Assembly (NCBI GenBank): GCA_963810775.1
Contig: CAWEOT010000006.1
Location: forward strand, 62,001-126,000
Direction: 5' to 3'
Length of the DNA: 64,000 bases
Source: DATBVX01 sp963810775
Lineage (GTDB): Bacteria; Pseudomonadota; Gammaproteobacteria; Steroidobacterales; Steroidobacteraceae
Shown here: one piece after another, positions 54,435-62,468 of the stretch
Position numbering within the stretch: the first letter of the stretch is position 1
How the letters are laid out: each line of letters opens with the position of its first letter
Made by a program: the position numbers and the translations under genes
Notes under the pieces: generated by a model
The model's input: only the letters and a program-made list of their open reading frames with translations
The model's database searches: none
Told to the model about the DNA's origin: nothing

Positions 54435-56690
54435 TTACGGCGGTGCTGCTTCGAGCCGGTCGACCTTGCGCCAACCCCGCGGCAGCATCGCGCCGCGCTG
54501 GCCACGTGCGCCCCGGTAAGGCTCGAGTTCCGCAAACGACAGCGTCATGCGTCGCTCGCCGCTCAGGACGACGAGTTTTCGATCCGAGGGCAGCACCGTC
54601 ATGGCGGTGAGATATTCCTCGCGCGCCGCAAACTTCTTGCCCGAGATACCAAACAGCTTGTTGCCCTTGCCGCGCGGTAGTTCCGGCACTTCGGCGACGG
54701 GGAAGACCAGCATCTTGCCGTCCGAGCTCACGACCGCGACCAGTGATTGAGGATCCGCAGGTACGGGCGATGCCGGCAGCACCTTTCCGCCTTCAGGCAC
54801 TCGCAGAACGAGCTTGCCGGCGCGGTTGCGCGAATGCAGTTCCTTGAGCCGAACGGTGAAGCCGTAACCTGCATCGCTCGCCACCAGCCAAAGATCGTCA
54901 GGCTCGCCGATCAGCACACCAGCAAACGTGGCGCCATCCGGCGGATTCAGCCGCCCTGAAAGTGGCTCACCCTGCCCGCGCGCGGAAGGCAAGGTGTGTG
55001 CAGGAAGGCTGTATGCACGGCCGGTGCTGTCGAGAAACACGGCAAGCTGAGTCGACTTGCCGAACGCCGCGGCCTGGAATTCATCGCCCGTCTTGTAGCT
55101 GAGCGCCCGGGAATCGATGTCGTGACCCTTCGCGGCCCGCACCCAGCCGCGCGTCGACAGCACCACAGTCACGGGCTCAGTGGTAACAAGCTCGGTTTCA
55201 TCGATCGCCTGCGCGGCTTCACGTTCGACGATCTTTGTTCGCCGCTCATCGCCGTGCTGCTCGGCATCGATGATGAGCTCCTCGCGCACCAGCTTGCGCA
55301 ACCTGGCCTTGCTCTTGAGCGTCGCTTCGAGGTCGTCGCGCTCGGTTTCGAGCTCTTTCTGCTCGCCCTTGATACGCATCTCCTCGAGCTTTGCGAGGTG
55401 CCGTAACTTGGTCTCGAGAATCGCCTCGGCCTGCTCGTCGCTCAGCTTGAAGCGCTTCATGAGCACCGGCTTCGGCTCTTCCTCGCGACGGATTATGCGG
55501 ATCACCTCGTCGAGGTTGAGATAGACGATCAACAGGCCGTCGAGGATGTGCAGGCGCCTCAAGACCTTATCGAGGCGGAATTTCAGTCGCCGCGTGACGG
55601 TATCGAGCCGGAACTTGAGCCACTCTTCCAGCAGCTCTTTGAGGTTGAACACCTTCGGCCGACCATCGAGGCCGATGACATTGATGTTGACCCGATAGCT
55701 GCGTTCCAGGTCCGTAGTCGCGAACAGGTGCTGCATGAGTTGCACCTCATCCACGCGGTTCGAGCGTGGGATGATCACCAGTCGCGTCGGGTTCTCGTGA
55801 TCGGACTCATCGCGAACCTCATCCACCATCGGCAGCTTCTTGGCTTGCCGCTGAGCGTCGATCTGCTCCTGGATTTTGGCGCCGGAAACCTGGAAGGGCA
55901 AAGCGGTGATGACAATGTGACCGTCTTCTACCTCATAGGAAGCGCGTGCCCGAAATGCACCGACTCCAGACTGGTAGAAATCCAGCAGCTCCTTGCGGGC
56001 GGAAACAAGCTCGCCGCCAGTCGGGAAATCCGGGCCCTTGATGTGCTGGCACAGCTTGCGCAGCGTGATGTCCGGCTCATCGAGCAGGTGTAGGCAGGCT
56101 GCCACCACTTCGCGCAGATTGTGCGGCGGAATGTCCGTCGCCATGCCGACCGCAATGCCCGAGGTTCCGTTGAGCAGCAGGTTCGGTACGCGCGCGGGCA
56201 GTACCAGCGGTTCTTCGAGCGTGCCGTCGAAGTTCGGCTGCCACTCCACCGTTCCCTGTGCCAGCTCGCTCAGCAGCAGGCTCGCGTACTGCGTCAGCCG
56301 CGATTCGGTGTAGCGCATCGCTGCGAAGGATTTCGGGTCGTCGGTCGATCCCCAGTTGCCCTGCCCGTCGACGATCGGGTAGCGGTACGAAAACGCCTGT
56401 GCCATGTGGACCATGGCTTCGTAGCACGCCGAGTCACCGTGCGGATGAAACTTGCCGATCACGTCACCGACGGTGCGTGCGGACTTCTTGTGCTTGGCGC
56501 CGGCGCTGAGACTGAGCTCGCTCATCGCGTAGATGATCCGGCGCTGCACGGGCTTGAGGCCATCGCCAAGGGCCGGCAGCGCGCGATCGAGAATCACGTA
56601 CATCGAGTAATCGAGGTACGCCTTCTCGGTGAAGGTCCTGAGGGGCTGCTTCTCGATGCCCTCGAAATTCAGTTGCGGCTGATCCGTCAT
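54435..56690 (-). CDS. parC: DNA topoisomerase IV subunit A
   Basis: Decatenase breakage-reunion subunit, 751 aa. Start ATG 56690 (MTDQPQLNFEGIEKQPL), which overlaps the parE stop as ATGA; an ATG 33 bases upstream lies inside parE. Signature MYVILDRALPALGDGLKPVQ, quinolone-region HPHGDSACYEAMVHMAQ, and catalytic Tyr in AAMRYTESRLT. The C-terminal beta-pinwheel follows. The resistance-determining serine is present (GDSACYE). Confidence 0.97.
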   Translation of the reverse strand: MTDQPQLNFEGIEKQPLRTFTEKAYLDYSMYVILDRALPALGDGLKPVQRRIIYAMSELSLSAGAKHKKSARTVGDVIGKFHPHGDSACYEAMVHMAQAFSYRYPIVDGQGNWGSTDDPKSFAAMRYTESRLTQYASLLLSELAQGTVEWQPNFDGTLEEPLVLPARVPNLLLNGTSGIAVGMATDIPPHNLREVVAACLHLLDEPDITLRKLCQHIKGPDFPTGGELVSARKELLDFYQSGVGAFRARASYEVEDGHIVITALPFQVSGAKIQEQIDAQRQAKKLPMVDEVRDESDHENPTRLVIIPRSNRVDEVQLMQHLFATTDLERSYRVNINVIGLDGRPKVFNLKELLEEWLKFRLDTVTRRLKFRLDKVLRRLHILDGLLIVYLNLDEVIRIIRREEEPKPVLMKRFKLSDEQAEAILETKLRHLAKLEEMRIKGEQKELETERDDLEATLKSKARLRKLVREELIIDAEQHGDERRTKIVEREAAQAIDETELVTTEPVTVVLSTRGWVRAAKGHDIDSRALSYKTGDEFQAAAFGKSTQLAVFLDSTGRAYSLPAHTLPSARGQGEPLSGRLNPPDGATFAGVLIGEPDDLWLVASDAGYGFTVRLKELHSRNRAGKLVLRVPEGGKVLPASPVPADPQSLVAVVSSDGKMLVFPVAEVPELPRGKGNKLFGISGKKFAAREEYLTAMTVLPSDRKLVVLSGERRMTLSFAELEPYRGARGQRGAMLPRGWRKVDRLEAAPP

Positions 56691-58573
56691 ACCTGGGCGA
56701 GGTTTCCTTTGGTCTCGAGCCACTCGCGCCGGTCCGAGGCGCGCTTCTTGGCGAGCAGCATGTCCATCAACTGATCGGTCTTGTCATTGCCGGCGACAGT
56801 GAGCTGCAGGAGACGGCGCGTCTGTGGCGCCATCACGGTTTCGCGCAGCTGGGTCGGGTTCATTTCACCCAGGCCCTTGAAGCGCATTACCGTCACCTTG
56901 CCTCGAATGCCTTCAGCGGCGATCCGGTCCATGACCCCCTGCCGTTCGGCATCATCGAGCGCGTAGAAAACCTGCTTGCCCACGTCGATGCGATACAGCG
57001 GCGGCATCGCGACAAATACGTTTCCGGCCATGACCACGGGGCGGAAATGCCGCAGGAACAGCGCGCACAGCAGCGTCGCAATGTGCTGCCCGTCCGAATC
57101 CGCGTCGGCGAGAATGCAGATCTTGTGATAGCGCAGCGCGCTCAGGTCCTGTGACCCCGGGTCGACGCCGAGCGCCACCGCGATATCGTGCACCTCCTGC
57201 GATTTCAGTAGCTCGCCCGGCTCGACTTCCCAGGTGTTCAGGATCTTGCCTCGCAACGGCATGATCGCCTGGTAGTCCTTGTCACGCGCCTGCTTGGCCG
57301 AGCCGCCAGCCGAATCGCCCTCGACGAGGAACAGCTCGGAGCGCGCTGGGTCATCGCTGGTGCAATCGGCGAGCTTGCCGGGCAGCACTGAGCTGCCCGT
57401 ATTGCGCCGGCGTGTCACCTTCTGGGCCGCCTTCATGCGCGCCTGGGCGTTGGCAATTGCGAGCTGCGCAATCCGCTCGCCCGCATCCGGGTGCTGGTTC
57501 AGCCATAACGCGAAGGCGTCCTTCACCACTCCACCGACGAACGCGGCGCTTTCACGCGAGCCGAGCTTTTCCTTGACCTGTCCCGCGAACTGCGGGTTCT
57601 GCATCTTCACCGACAGGATGTAGTTCACCCGGTCGAACACATCTTCGGGCGTCAGCTTCACGCCGCGCGGTACCAGGTTGCGAAATTCGCAGAACTCGCG
57701 CACGGCATCGGTGACCCCGGTGCGCAAGCCATTTACGTGCGTGCCACCCTCGGTCGTGGGTATCAGGTTGACGTAGCTCTCGGTCACCGGGTGCTCGCCT
57801 TCGAGCAACCACACGAAGGCCCACTCGGCCGCTTCACGCTCGCTCTTGAAGTCACCGCAGAAGGGCTCCTGCGGCAGCCATTCGCCGTCTTTGAGCTGAT
57901 CGAGAAGATACTGGGACAGTCCTCCCGTGTAGAACCACTCGTCCTTTTCGCCGGTGGCTTCGACCTTCAGCCGGACTCTCAGCCCCGGGCACAGCACGGC
58001 CTTGGCGCGCAGCACGTGCTTGAGTCTCGGAATCGAAAATTTCTCCGAATCGAAGAACTGCGGATCCGGCCAGAAGCGCACCGTGGTTCCGGTATTGTTC
58101 TTGCCGACGGTGCCGACCTCTTCGAGCTTCCGCTTGGCGCGACCATCCTTGAAACTGATGTTGTATTCCTTGCCGCCACGTCGCACCCAGCACTCGAGAT
58201 TCTTCGAGAGCGCGTTGACGACCGAGACCCCCACGCCATGCAAGCCGCCGGCGAACTCGTAGTTCTTGTCGGAGAATTTCCCGCCCGCGTGCAGCCGCGT
58301 GAGGATCAGCTCCACGCCCGAAATCTTCTCTTTCGGGTGGATGTCGACCGGCATGCCGCGGCCGTCGTCTTCTACTTCGAGCGAACCATCCTTGTGAACG
58401 GTCACCTGGACGTTCTTGCAGTAGCCGCCGATCGCTTCATCGACGCTATTGTCGATCACCTCGTGCGCGAGATGATTTGGAGTGCGGGTGTCGGTGTACA
58501 TCCCCGGCCGGCGACGCACGGGGTCGAGACCGCTCAGGACCTCGATATCGGAGGCGGTGTAAGACTGGGCCAT
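56687..58573 (-). CDS. parE: DNA topoisomerase IV subunit B
   Basis: ATPase subunit of topoisomerase IV, 628 aa (E. coli 630). GHKL ATP site: VIDNSVDEAIGGYCKNV, DDGRGMPVDIHP, and ANALSKN-type VGVSVVNALSKNLE. Toprim: LVEGDSAGGSAKQARD and ILADADSDGQHIATLL. The short length without the GyrB insert, and the ParC partner directly downstream, separate it from GyrB. Confidence 0.97.
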   Translation of the reverse strand: MAQSYTASDIEVLSGLDPVRRRPGMYTDTRTPNHLAHEVIDNSVDEAIGGYCKNVQVTVHKDGSLEVEDDGRGMPVDIHPKEKISGVELILTRLHAGGKFSDKNYEFAGGLHGVGVSVVNALSKNLECWVRRGGKEYNISFKDGRAKRKLEEVGTVGKNNTGTTVRFWPDPQFFDSEKFSIPRLKHVLRAKAVLCPGLRVRLKVEATGEKDEWFYTGGLSQYLLDQLKDGEWLPQEPFCGDFKSEREAAEWAFVWLLEGEHPVTESYVNLIPTTEGGTHVNGLRTGVTDAVREFCEFRNLVPRGVKLTPEDVFDRVNYILSVKMQNPQFAGQVKEKLGSRESAAFVGGVVKDAFALWLNQHPDAGERIAQLAIANAQARMKAAQKVTRRRNTGSSVLPGKLADCTSDDPARSELFLVEGDSAGGSAKQARDKDYQAIMPLRGKILNTWEVEPGELLKSQEVHDIAVALGVDPGSQDLSALRYHKICILADADSDGQHIATLLCALFLRHFRPVVMAGNVFVAMPPLYRIDVGKQVFYALDDAERQGVMDRIAAEGIRGKVTVMRFKGLGEMNPTQLRETVMAPQTRRLLQLTVAGNDKTDQLMDMLLAKKRASDRREWLETKGNLAQV

Positions 58574-58673
58574 CGTGCGCTACATCACCTGGGCCGGCTG
58601 AACGGAACGCGCGCGATTGTACAAGACGACTGCCGCAAGTGCGCGGCATGTTGAGTCATGATGTGCCGCGTCG

Positions 58674-59279
58674 CTACCTGCGCACCGCGGCCGGATCGTC
58701 GAGATCGGCGATGAGCGCAACGCGCACCGCGTCCGGCAGGTGCCCGATCGCGTGCCGGTAATGTTCGTGATCGACGCCAATACCGAACTTCGCTCCAGAC
58801 TTGAGGGCGTGGCGCATCGTGGGCTCGAGCTCGAAGCGCAGGAAGTGCACCGAAGAGGTTTTTTCGTCGGTCTCCCGCTCCAGGTCTTCGTCGGGAATCG
58901 CCCATACCCGCTCGTGACCGTCCACCTGGATCCAGCAGCGCTTCTCAAAGCCACGGAGCTTGGTGAGCGCGATCCGCCGTTCGGGCGGGTCCGTGTACTC
59001 GATCAGCAGCGTCACCTTCCAGTTGCTGCCGTCCGGAATAAGTGGGTTGTATGCCGCCAGTTCCTCAGCGATGCCTGCGGGCTCGAAGATCCGTTCCGCG
59101 CGCAGCATTTCCTGTACCTGGTACTGAATCGTCAGTCGGTCTTCGAACACCCAGGTGCAGTTCGGGCCGACGGCGAGGTGCCGGTTCTTCTTGTGCCCCA
59201 GCACGCGCGCCCGGAACGCGGCGCGCTCGCGCGCGTACTGCTCCAGGCCCATGAGGTCATCCGGCGCGAGCTTCTTCAT
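58674..59279 (-). CDS. DUF3501 family protein
   Basis: 201 aa from ATG 59279, which overlaps the stop of the upstream Fe-S protein gene as ATGA; an ATG at 59372 is inside that gene. Conserved-looking blocks: LDDLMGLEQYARERAAFRARV-type start, HKKNRHLAVGPNCTWVFEDR, QYQVQEMLRAERIF, GSNWKVTLLIEYTD, and a C-terminal DHEHYRHAIGHLPDAVR. No cofactor motif is evident. DUF3501 genes commonly follow rubrerythrin and CCG-domain Fe-S genes, as here, which suggests a role in the same peroxide/redox process. The activity is unknown. Confidence 0.85.
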   Translation of the reverse strand: MKKLAPDDLMGLEQYARERAAFRARVLGHKKNRHLAVGPNCTWVFEDRLTIQYQVQEMLRAERIFEPAGIAEELAAYNPLIPDGSNWKVTLLIEYTDPPERRIALTKLRGFEKRCWIQVDGHERVWAIPDEDLERETDEKTSSVHFLRFELEPTMRHALKSGAKFGIGVDHEHYRHAIGHLPDAVRVALIADLDDPAAVRR

Positions 59280-60625
59280 AGTCCGTAGGCCATGCGCAGC
59301 AACGTCAATGGATGCTGCGGGGGGCGCGCGCGATCGATGCCGGTTTCGATCTGGTGCCCCGCCATCGGGCAATCACTCGAATAGTGATCGGCCTCGCTGG
59401 CGGCGACTCTTTCTGCAACGGGCCGGCCAATCTTCATGGAGATTTCGTGGAATTCCTGCTTCACCGCGTAGGTGCCGTTGTGGCCCGAACAGCGCTCAAT
59501 TACCTCCAAGCTGGTACCCGGCACGAGCATGAGGACGTCGCGCGTCTTGAGACCGAGGTTCTGCACCCGCAAGTGACATGGTACGTGGTAAGCAATCTTT
59601 CCCAGCTGTTGCTTGAAGTCGGTCCTCAACAGGCCGGCGCGATGGCGAAGCATCAGGTATTCGAACGGATCGAAAATGTGGTCACGAACCTTTGCCACAA
59701 CTGCATCGTCGGGAAACATCAATGGCAGTTCCTGCTTGAACATCAGGACGCATGACGGCACCGGCGCAACCACATCGTGTCCGGCGTCGATGAGGCCTGC
59801 AAGCGTGGCTACGTTGGCCTTACCGAGTTTCGCAACGCTCTCGAGGTCGCCCAGCTCGAGCTTTGGCATGCCACAGCATCGCTCAGCGGGCGTCATCGCA
59901 ACCGCAATCCCGTTGTGCTCGAAGACTTTGACCAGATCCGAAGCGATATCCGGCTCGTTGCGGTTGCAGTAGCAGGTGACGAACAACGCCACCTTGCCGC
60001 GAGTTTCCGCGCTGCTTTGTGGTGGCGTCGCGAGCGGCACCCGCTTGCGGTCGCGGCGCCGGAATGTGCGGCTGTAGTACTTGGGCACAGGAGCGTTGAC
60101 GTGCACGCCGAGTGTTTTCTGCAGGAGCCGTCGTCCGCTCGGGCTGCGATTGACGGCATTAACCGCTTCCACAACCACCGGAATACCGGCAATCCGCCCG
60201 ACCGCCTCGGTCGAGCTCAGTATCTTGTCGCGCAAGCGTGTCTTGCCCTGCGCGTGCCGAACGGCCTTGGCGCGCAGCATGAGGTGGGGGAAATCGACGT
60301 TCCAGGGATGGGGCGGCACGTACGGACACTTGGTCATGTAGCACATGTCGCACAGGTAGCAATGATCCACGACCTCCCAGAACGCCTTGCGCTCGACGGC
60401 AGCCACTTCGCCGGTCGCCGTCGCATCGACTGCATCGAACAGCGTCGGAAACGCGTTACAGAGATTGAAACAGCGGCGGCACCCGTGACAGATGTCGAAC
60501 ACGCGCTCGAGTTCCTTCTCGAGCGCGGCGGGTTCGTAGAATTCGGGTTGATCCCAACCCAGCGGGTGGCGCGTCGGCGCTTCCAGACTACCTTCGCGCC
60601 TGCCGCCCGGCAGCTCGTTGGACAT
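59276..60625 (-). CDS. Fe-S oxidoreductase with two 4Fe-4S sites and CCG domains (GlpC/HdrD-like)
   Basis: 449 aa. Two ferredoxin-type clusters at about 48-110: CHGCRRCFNLCNAFP and CYLCDMCYMTKCPY. Two cysteine-rich CCG domains follow: VTCYCNRNEPD with AERCCGMPKLELGD, and VPCHLRVQNLG with ERCSGHNGTYAVK. In the second domain the usual CCG is CSG. No membrane helix and no FAD site, so it needs partners to shuttle electrons. Between rubrerythrin and DUF3501 it is a natural electron donor for rubrerythrin; that is inferred from linkage. Start 26 bases after rubrerythrin. Confidence 0.88.
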   Translation of the reverse strand: MSNELPGGRREGSLEAPTRHPLGWDQPEFYEPAALEKELERVFDICHGCRRCFNLCNAFPTLFDAVDATATGEVAAVERKAFWEVVDHCYLCDMCYMTKCPYVPPHPWNVDFPHLMLRAKAVRHAQGKTRLRDKILSSTEAVGRIAGIPVVVEAVNAVNRSPSGRRLLQKTLGVHVNAPVPKYYSRTFRRRDRKRVPLATPPQSSAETRGKVALFVTCYCNRNEPDIASDLVKVFEHNGIAVAMTPAERCCGMPKLELGDLESVAKLGKANVATLAGLIDAGHDVVAPVPSCVLMFKQELPLMFPDDAVVAKVRDHIFDPFEYLMLRHRAGLLRTDFKQQLGKIAYHVPCHLRVQNLGLKTRDVLMLVPGTSLEVIERCSGHNGTYAVKQEFHEISMKIGRPVAERVAASEADHYSSDCPMAGHQIETGIDRARPPQHPLTLLRMAYGL

Positions 60626-60651
60626 GAATCGGTTGGCGAACGGCCGACCGA

Positions 60652-61065
60652 TCAGAGCGTGTCGAGTGCTTTCTGGAACCGATTGGCGTGCGAACGTTCG
60701 GCCTTGGCGAGAGTCTCGAACCAGTCGGCGATTTCCTGGAAGCCTTCCTCGCGCGCGGCCTTGGCCATACCCGGATACATGTCGGTGTATTCGTGCGTCT
60801 CACCGGCAATCGCGGCCTTGAGATTCTTGGACGTCTCACCGATCGGCAGACCCGTGGCGGGGTCGCCGACCTGCTCGAGGTACTCCAGATGCCCGTGCGC
60901 GTGCCCGGTTTCGCCCTCGGCGGTCGATCGAAACACGGCCGAGACGTCGTTGAAGCCCTCCACGTCAGCCTTGGCTGCGAAGTACAGGTAGCGGCGGTTC
61001 GCCATGGACTCGCCCGCAAACGCATCCTTAAGATTTTTCTCGGTTTTGCTGCCCTTAAGATTCAT
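60652..61065 (-). CDS. rubrerythrin-type di-iron peroxidase lacking a rubredoxin domain
   Basis: 137 aa, only the four-helix di-iron part. Ligands lie in DAFAGESMANRRYLYFA, FRSTAEGETGHAHGHLEYL, AAIAGETHEYTDMYPG and LAKAERSHANRF. Classical rubrerythrins (about 190 aa) carry a C-terminal CxxC...CxxC rubredoxin for electron entry; it is absent here, so an outside donor is needed, plausibly the adjacent Fe-S protein. Reduces H2O2 to water in the cytoplasm. GGAGG ribosome-binding site 8 bases before ATG, and a Fur-family-like operator upstream. Confidence 0.93.
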   Translation of the reverse strand: MNLKGSKTEKNLKDAFAGESMANRRYLYFAAKADVEGFNDVSAVFRSTAEGETGHAHGHLEYLEQVGDPATGLPIGETSKNLKAAIAGETHEYTDMYPGMAKAAREEGFQEIADWFETLAKAERSHANRFQKALDTL

Positions 61066-61110
61066 ATGCGCATCCTCCGGCGTTGGCCATTACTAAAGTA
61101 GGACAAGTCC

Positions 61111-61125
61111 TTAGAATCATTCTAG
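61111..61125. promoter_or_regulatory. Fur/PerR-type 7-1-7 operator at the rubrerythrin promoter
   Basis: TTAGAATCATTCTAG is a 7-1-7 inverted repeat perfect over 13 bases, with only the outermost pair mismatched. It fits the PerR box pattern TTATAATNATTATAA at 12 of 14 positions. It lies 6 bases downstream of the -10 box, covering the expected transcription start, which is a repressor position. A second small palindrome, AGGACAAGTCCT (61100-61111), abuts it. Confidence 0.6.
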
Positions 61126-61131
61126 CGGGCG

Positions 61132-61160
61132 AATCTAGACTCGACCTGCGGCGAAGTCAA
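61132..61160 (-). promoter_or_regulatory. sigma-70 promoter of the rubrerythrin/Fe-S/DUF3501 operon
   Basis: On the reverse strand, TTGACT (61160-61155), 17 bases, then TAGATT (61137-61132). This is a good spacing and match, about 66 bases upstream of the rubrerythrin ATG. No other promoter or terminator is seen through 58674, so the three genes should form one transcript. Confidence 0.6.
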
Positions 61161-61260
61161 CGCCGAAACCGGCGCGCGGCTTCGAATTGACCCTCGTCCG
61201 AGCGCCTGTGTACCTTACGCCGCGCTCCGAAAAGCACACGCCCCGGCTAAGCTCCCATCC

Positions 61261-61512
61261 ATGACCGCACGCAAAGAGAAACTTCCTGATTTCGAACAGT
61301 GCATGGCCGAGCTCGAAGCGCTCATCGAGCGCCTCGAACGTGGCGACCTGACGCTCGAGGAATCGCTCAAGCATTTCGAGCGCGGTGTGACCCTGGCGCG
61401 CTCATGCCAGACGGCACTCAAGGCAGCGGAGCAGAAGGTGGAAATCCTGCTCAAGCCGGCGGGCGAAAATGACGTCGAAGATGTGGTCGAGGATTTCGAG
61501 CCCGAATCCTGA
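61261..61512 (+). CDS. xseB: exodeoxyribonuclease VII small subunit
   Basis: 83 aa (E. coli 80). Helical ALIERLERGDLTLEESLKHF and FERGVTLARSCQTALKAAEQ are the family signature, with an acidic tail. It partners XseA, not present here, in ssDNA degradation. First gene of the xseB-ispA-dxs unit and divergent from the rubrerythrin operon across 195 bases. Confidence 0.95.
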   Translation: MTARKEKLPDFEQCMAELEALIERLERGDLTLEESLKHFERGVTLARSCQTALKAAEQKVEILLKPAGENDVEDVVEDFEPES

Positions 61513-61527
61513 GCCGGACCACCGTCG

Positions 61528-62430
61528 TTGACTTCCAACTCCCTGGCACTTCCTCGGCGTATCGCCGAGTACCGCGCCCGCATCGAAGCGGTGCTCGAGC
61601 AGTGGCTGCCTGCCGTGGATCGCGTGCCGCAGCGCCTGCACAGCGCTCTGCGCTATAGCGTTCTGGGTTCTGGCAAGCGCTTGCGCCCGGTCCTCGTCTA
61701 CGCTACCGGCGAAGCCCTGGGCGCTGACCTCGCACGACTTGACGCCCCGGCAGCGGCCGTCGAGCTGATCCACGCATACTCGCTGGTACACGATGACTTG
61801 CCCGCAATGGACAACGATGATCTGCGCCGCGGGCGGCCCACGGTTCACAAGGCATTCGATGAGGCAACGGCGATCCTGGTCGGCGACGCGTTGCAGGTAC
61901 TCGCATTCCGGATTCTCGCGGTCGATCCGTCCTTGGACGACGAACCGCAAACGCGCGTGAGCTTGATCGACCTGCTTTCGGAAGCAAGCGGCACGGCGGG
62001 CATGGCCGGCGGACAGGCGCTCGATCTCGGCGCTGTCGGTCAACGCCTCGCCGTGAGTGAATTGGAAGAAATGCACCGTCGCAAGACCGGGGCGCTCATT
62101 CGCGCGAGCGTGCTGATGCCCGCATCAGCACAGCACATCGATTCGGAGCGTTACGCAGTGCTGGATCAGTTCGCGCGCTACATCGGGCTTGCGTTCCAGG
62201 TTCAGGACGACATTCTGGATGTGGAAGGCGATCCAGCGACGGTGGGCAAGCCGACAGGCGCAGACCGCACGAAGGACAAACCTACCTATCCAAGCGTCAT
62301 CGGTCTCGAAGCCTCGAAGCGCCGCTGCCGCGAGCTTCATGCGCTTGCGATCGACAGCCTGAAGGACTTCGGCCCCGGCGCCGATAATCTGCGCTGGCTC
62401 GCGGACTTCGTCATCGAGCGCGACAGCTGA
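61528..62430 (+). CDS. ispA: (2E,6E)-farnesyl diphosphate synthase
   Basis: Condenses IPP with DMAPP/GPP to farnesyl diphosphate, 300 aa from TTG 61528. First aspartate-rich motif YSLVHDDLPAMDNDDLRRG, second FQVQDDILDVEGD, GSGKRLRPVLVYATG near the N-terminus, and KPTYPSVIG near the C-terminus. The short two-residue insert in the first motif (DDLPAMDND) is typical of bacterial type II FPP synthase. It is 15 bases after xseB and upstream of dxs. Confidence 0.95.
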   Translation: MTSNSLALPRRIAEYRARIEAVLEQWLPAVDRVPQRLHSALRYSVLGSGKRLRPVLVYATGEALGADLARLDAPAAAVELIHAYSLVHDDLPAMDNDDLRRGRPTVHKAFDEATAILVGDALQVLAFRILAVDPSLDDEPQTRVSLIDLLSEASGTAGMAGGQALDLGAVGQRLAVSELEEMHRRKTGALIRASVLMPASAQHIDSERYAVLDQFARYIGLAFQVQDDILDVEGDPATVGKPTGADRTKDKPTYPSVIGLEASKRRCRELHALAIDSLKDFGPGADNLRWLADFVIERDS

Positions 62431-62468
62431 TTCGCCGCCACGCTGCCCCCGCTAGTACACTTCACGAC

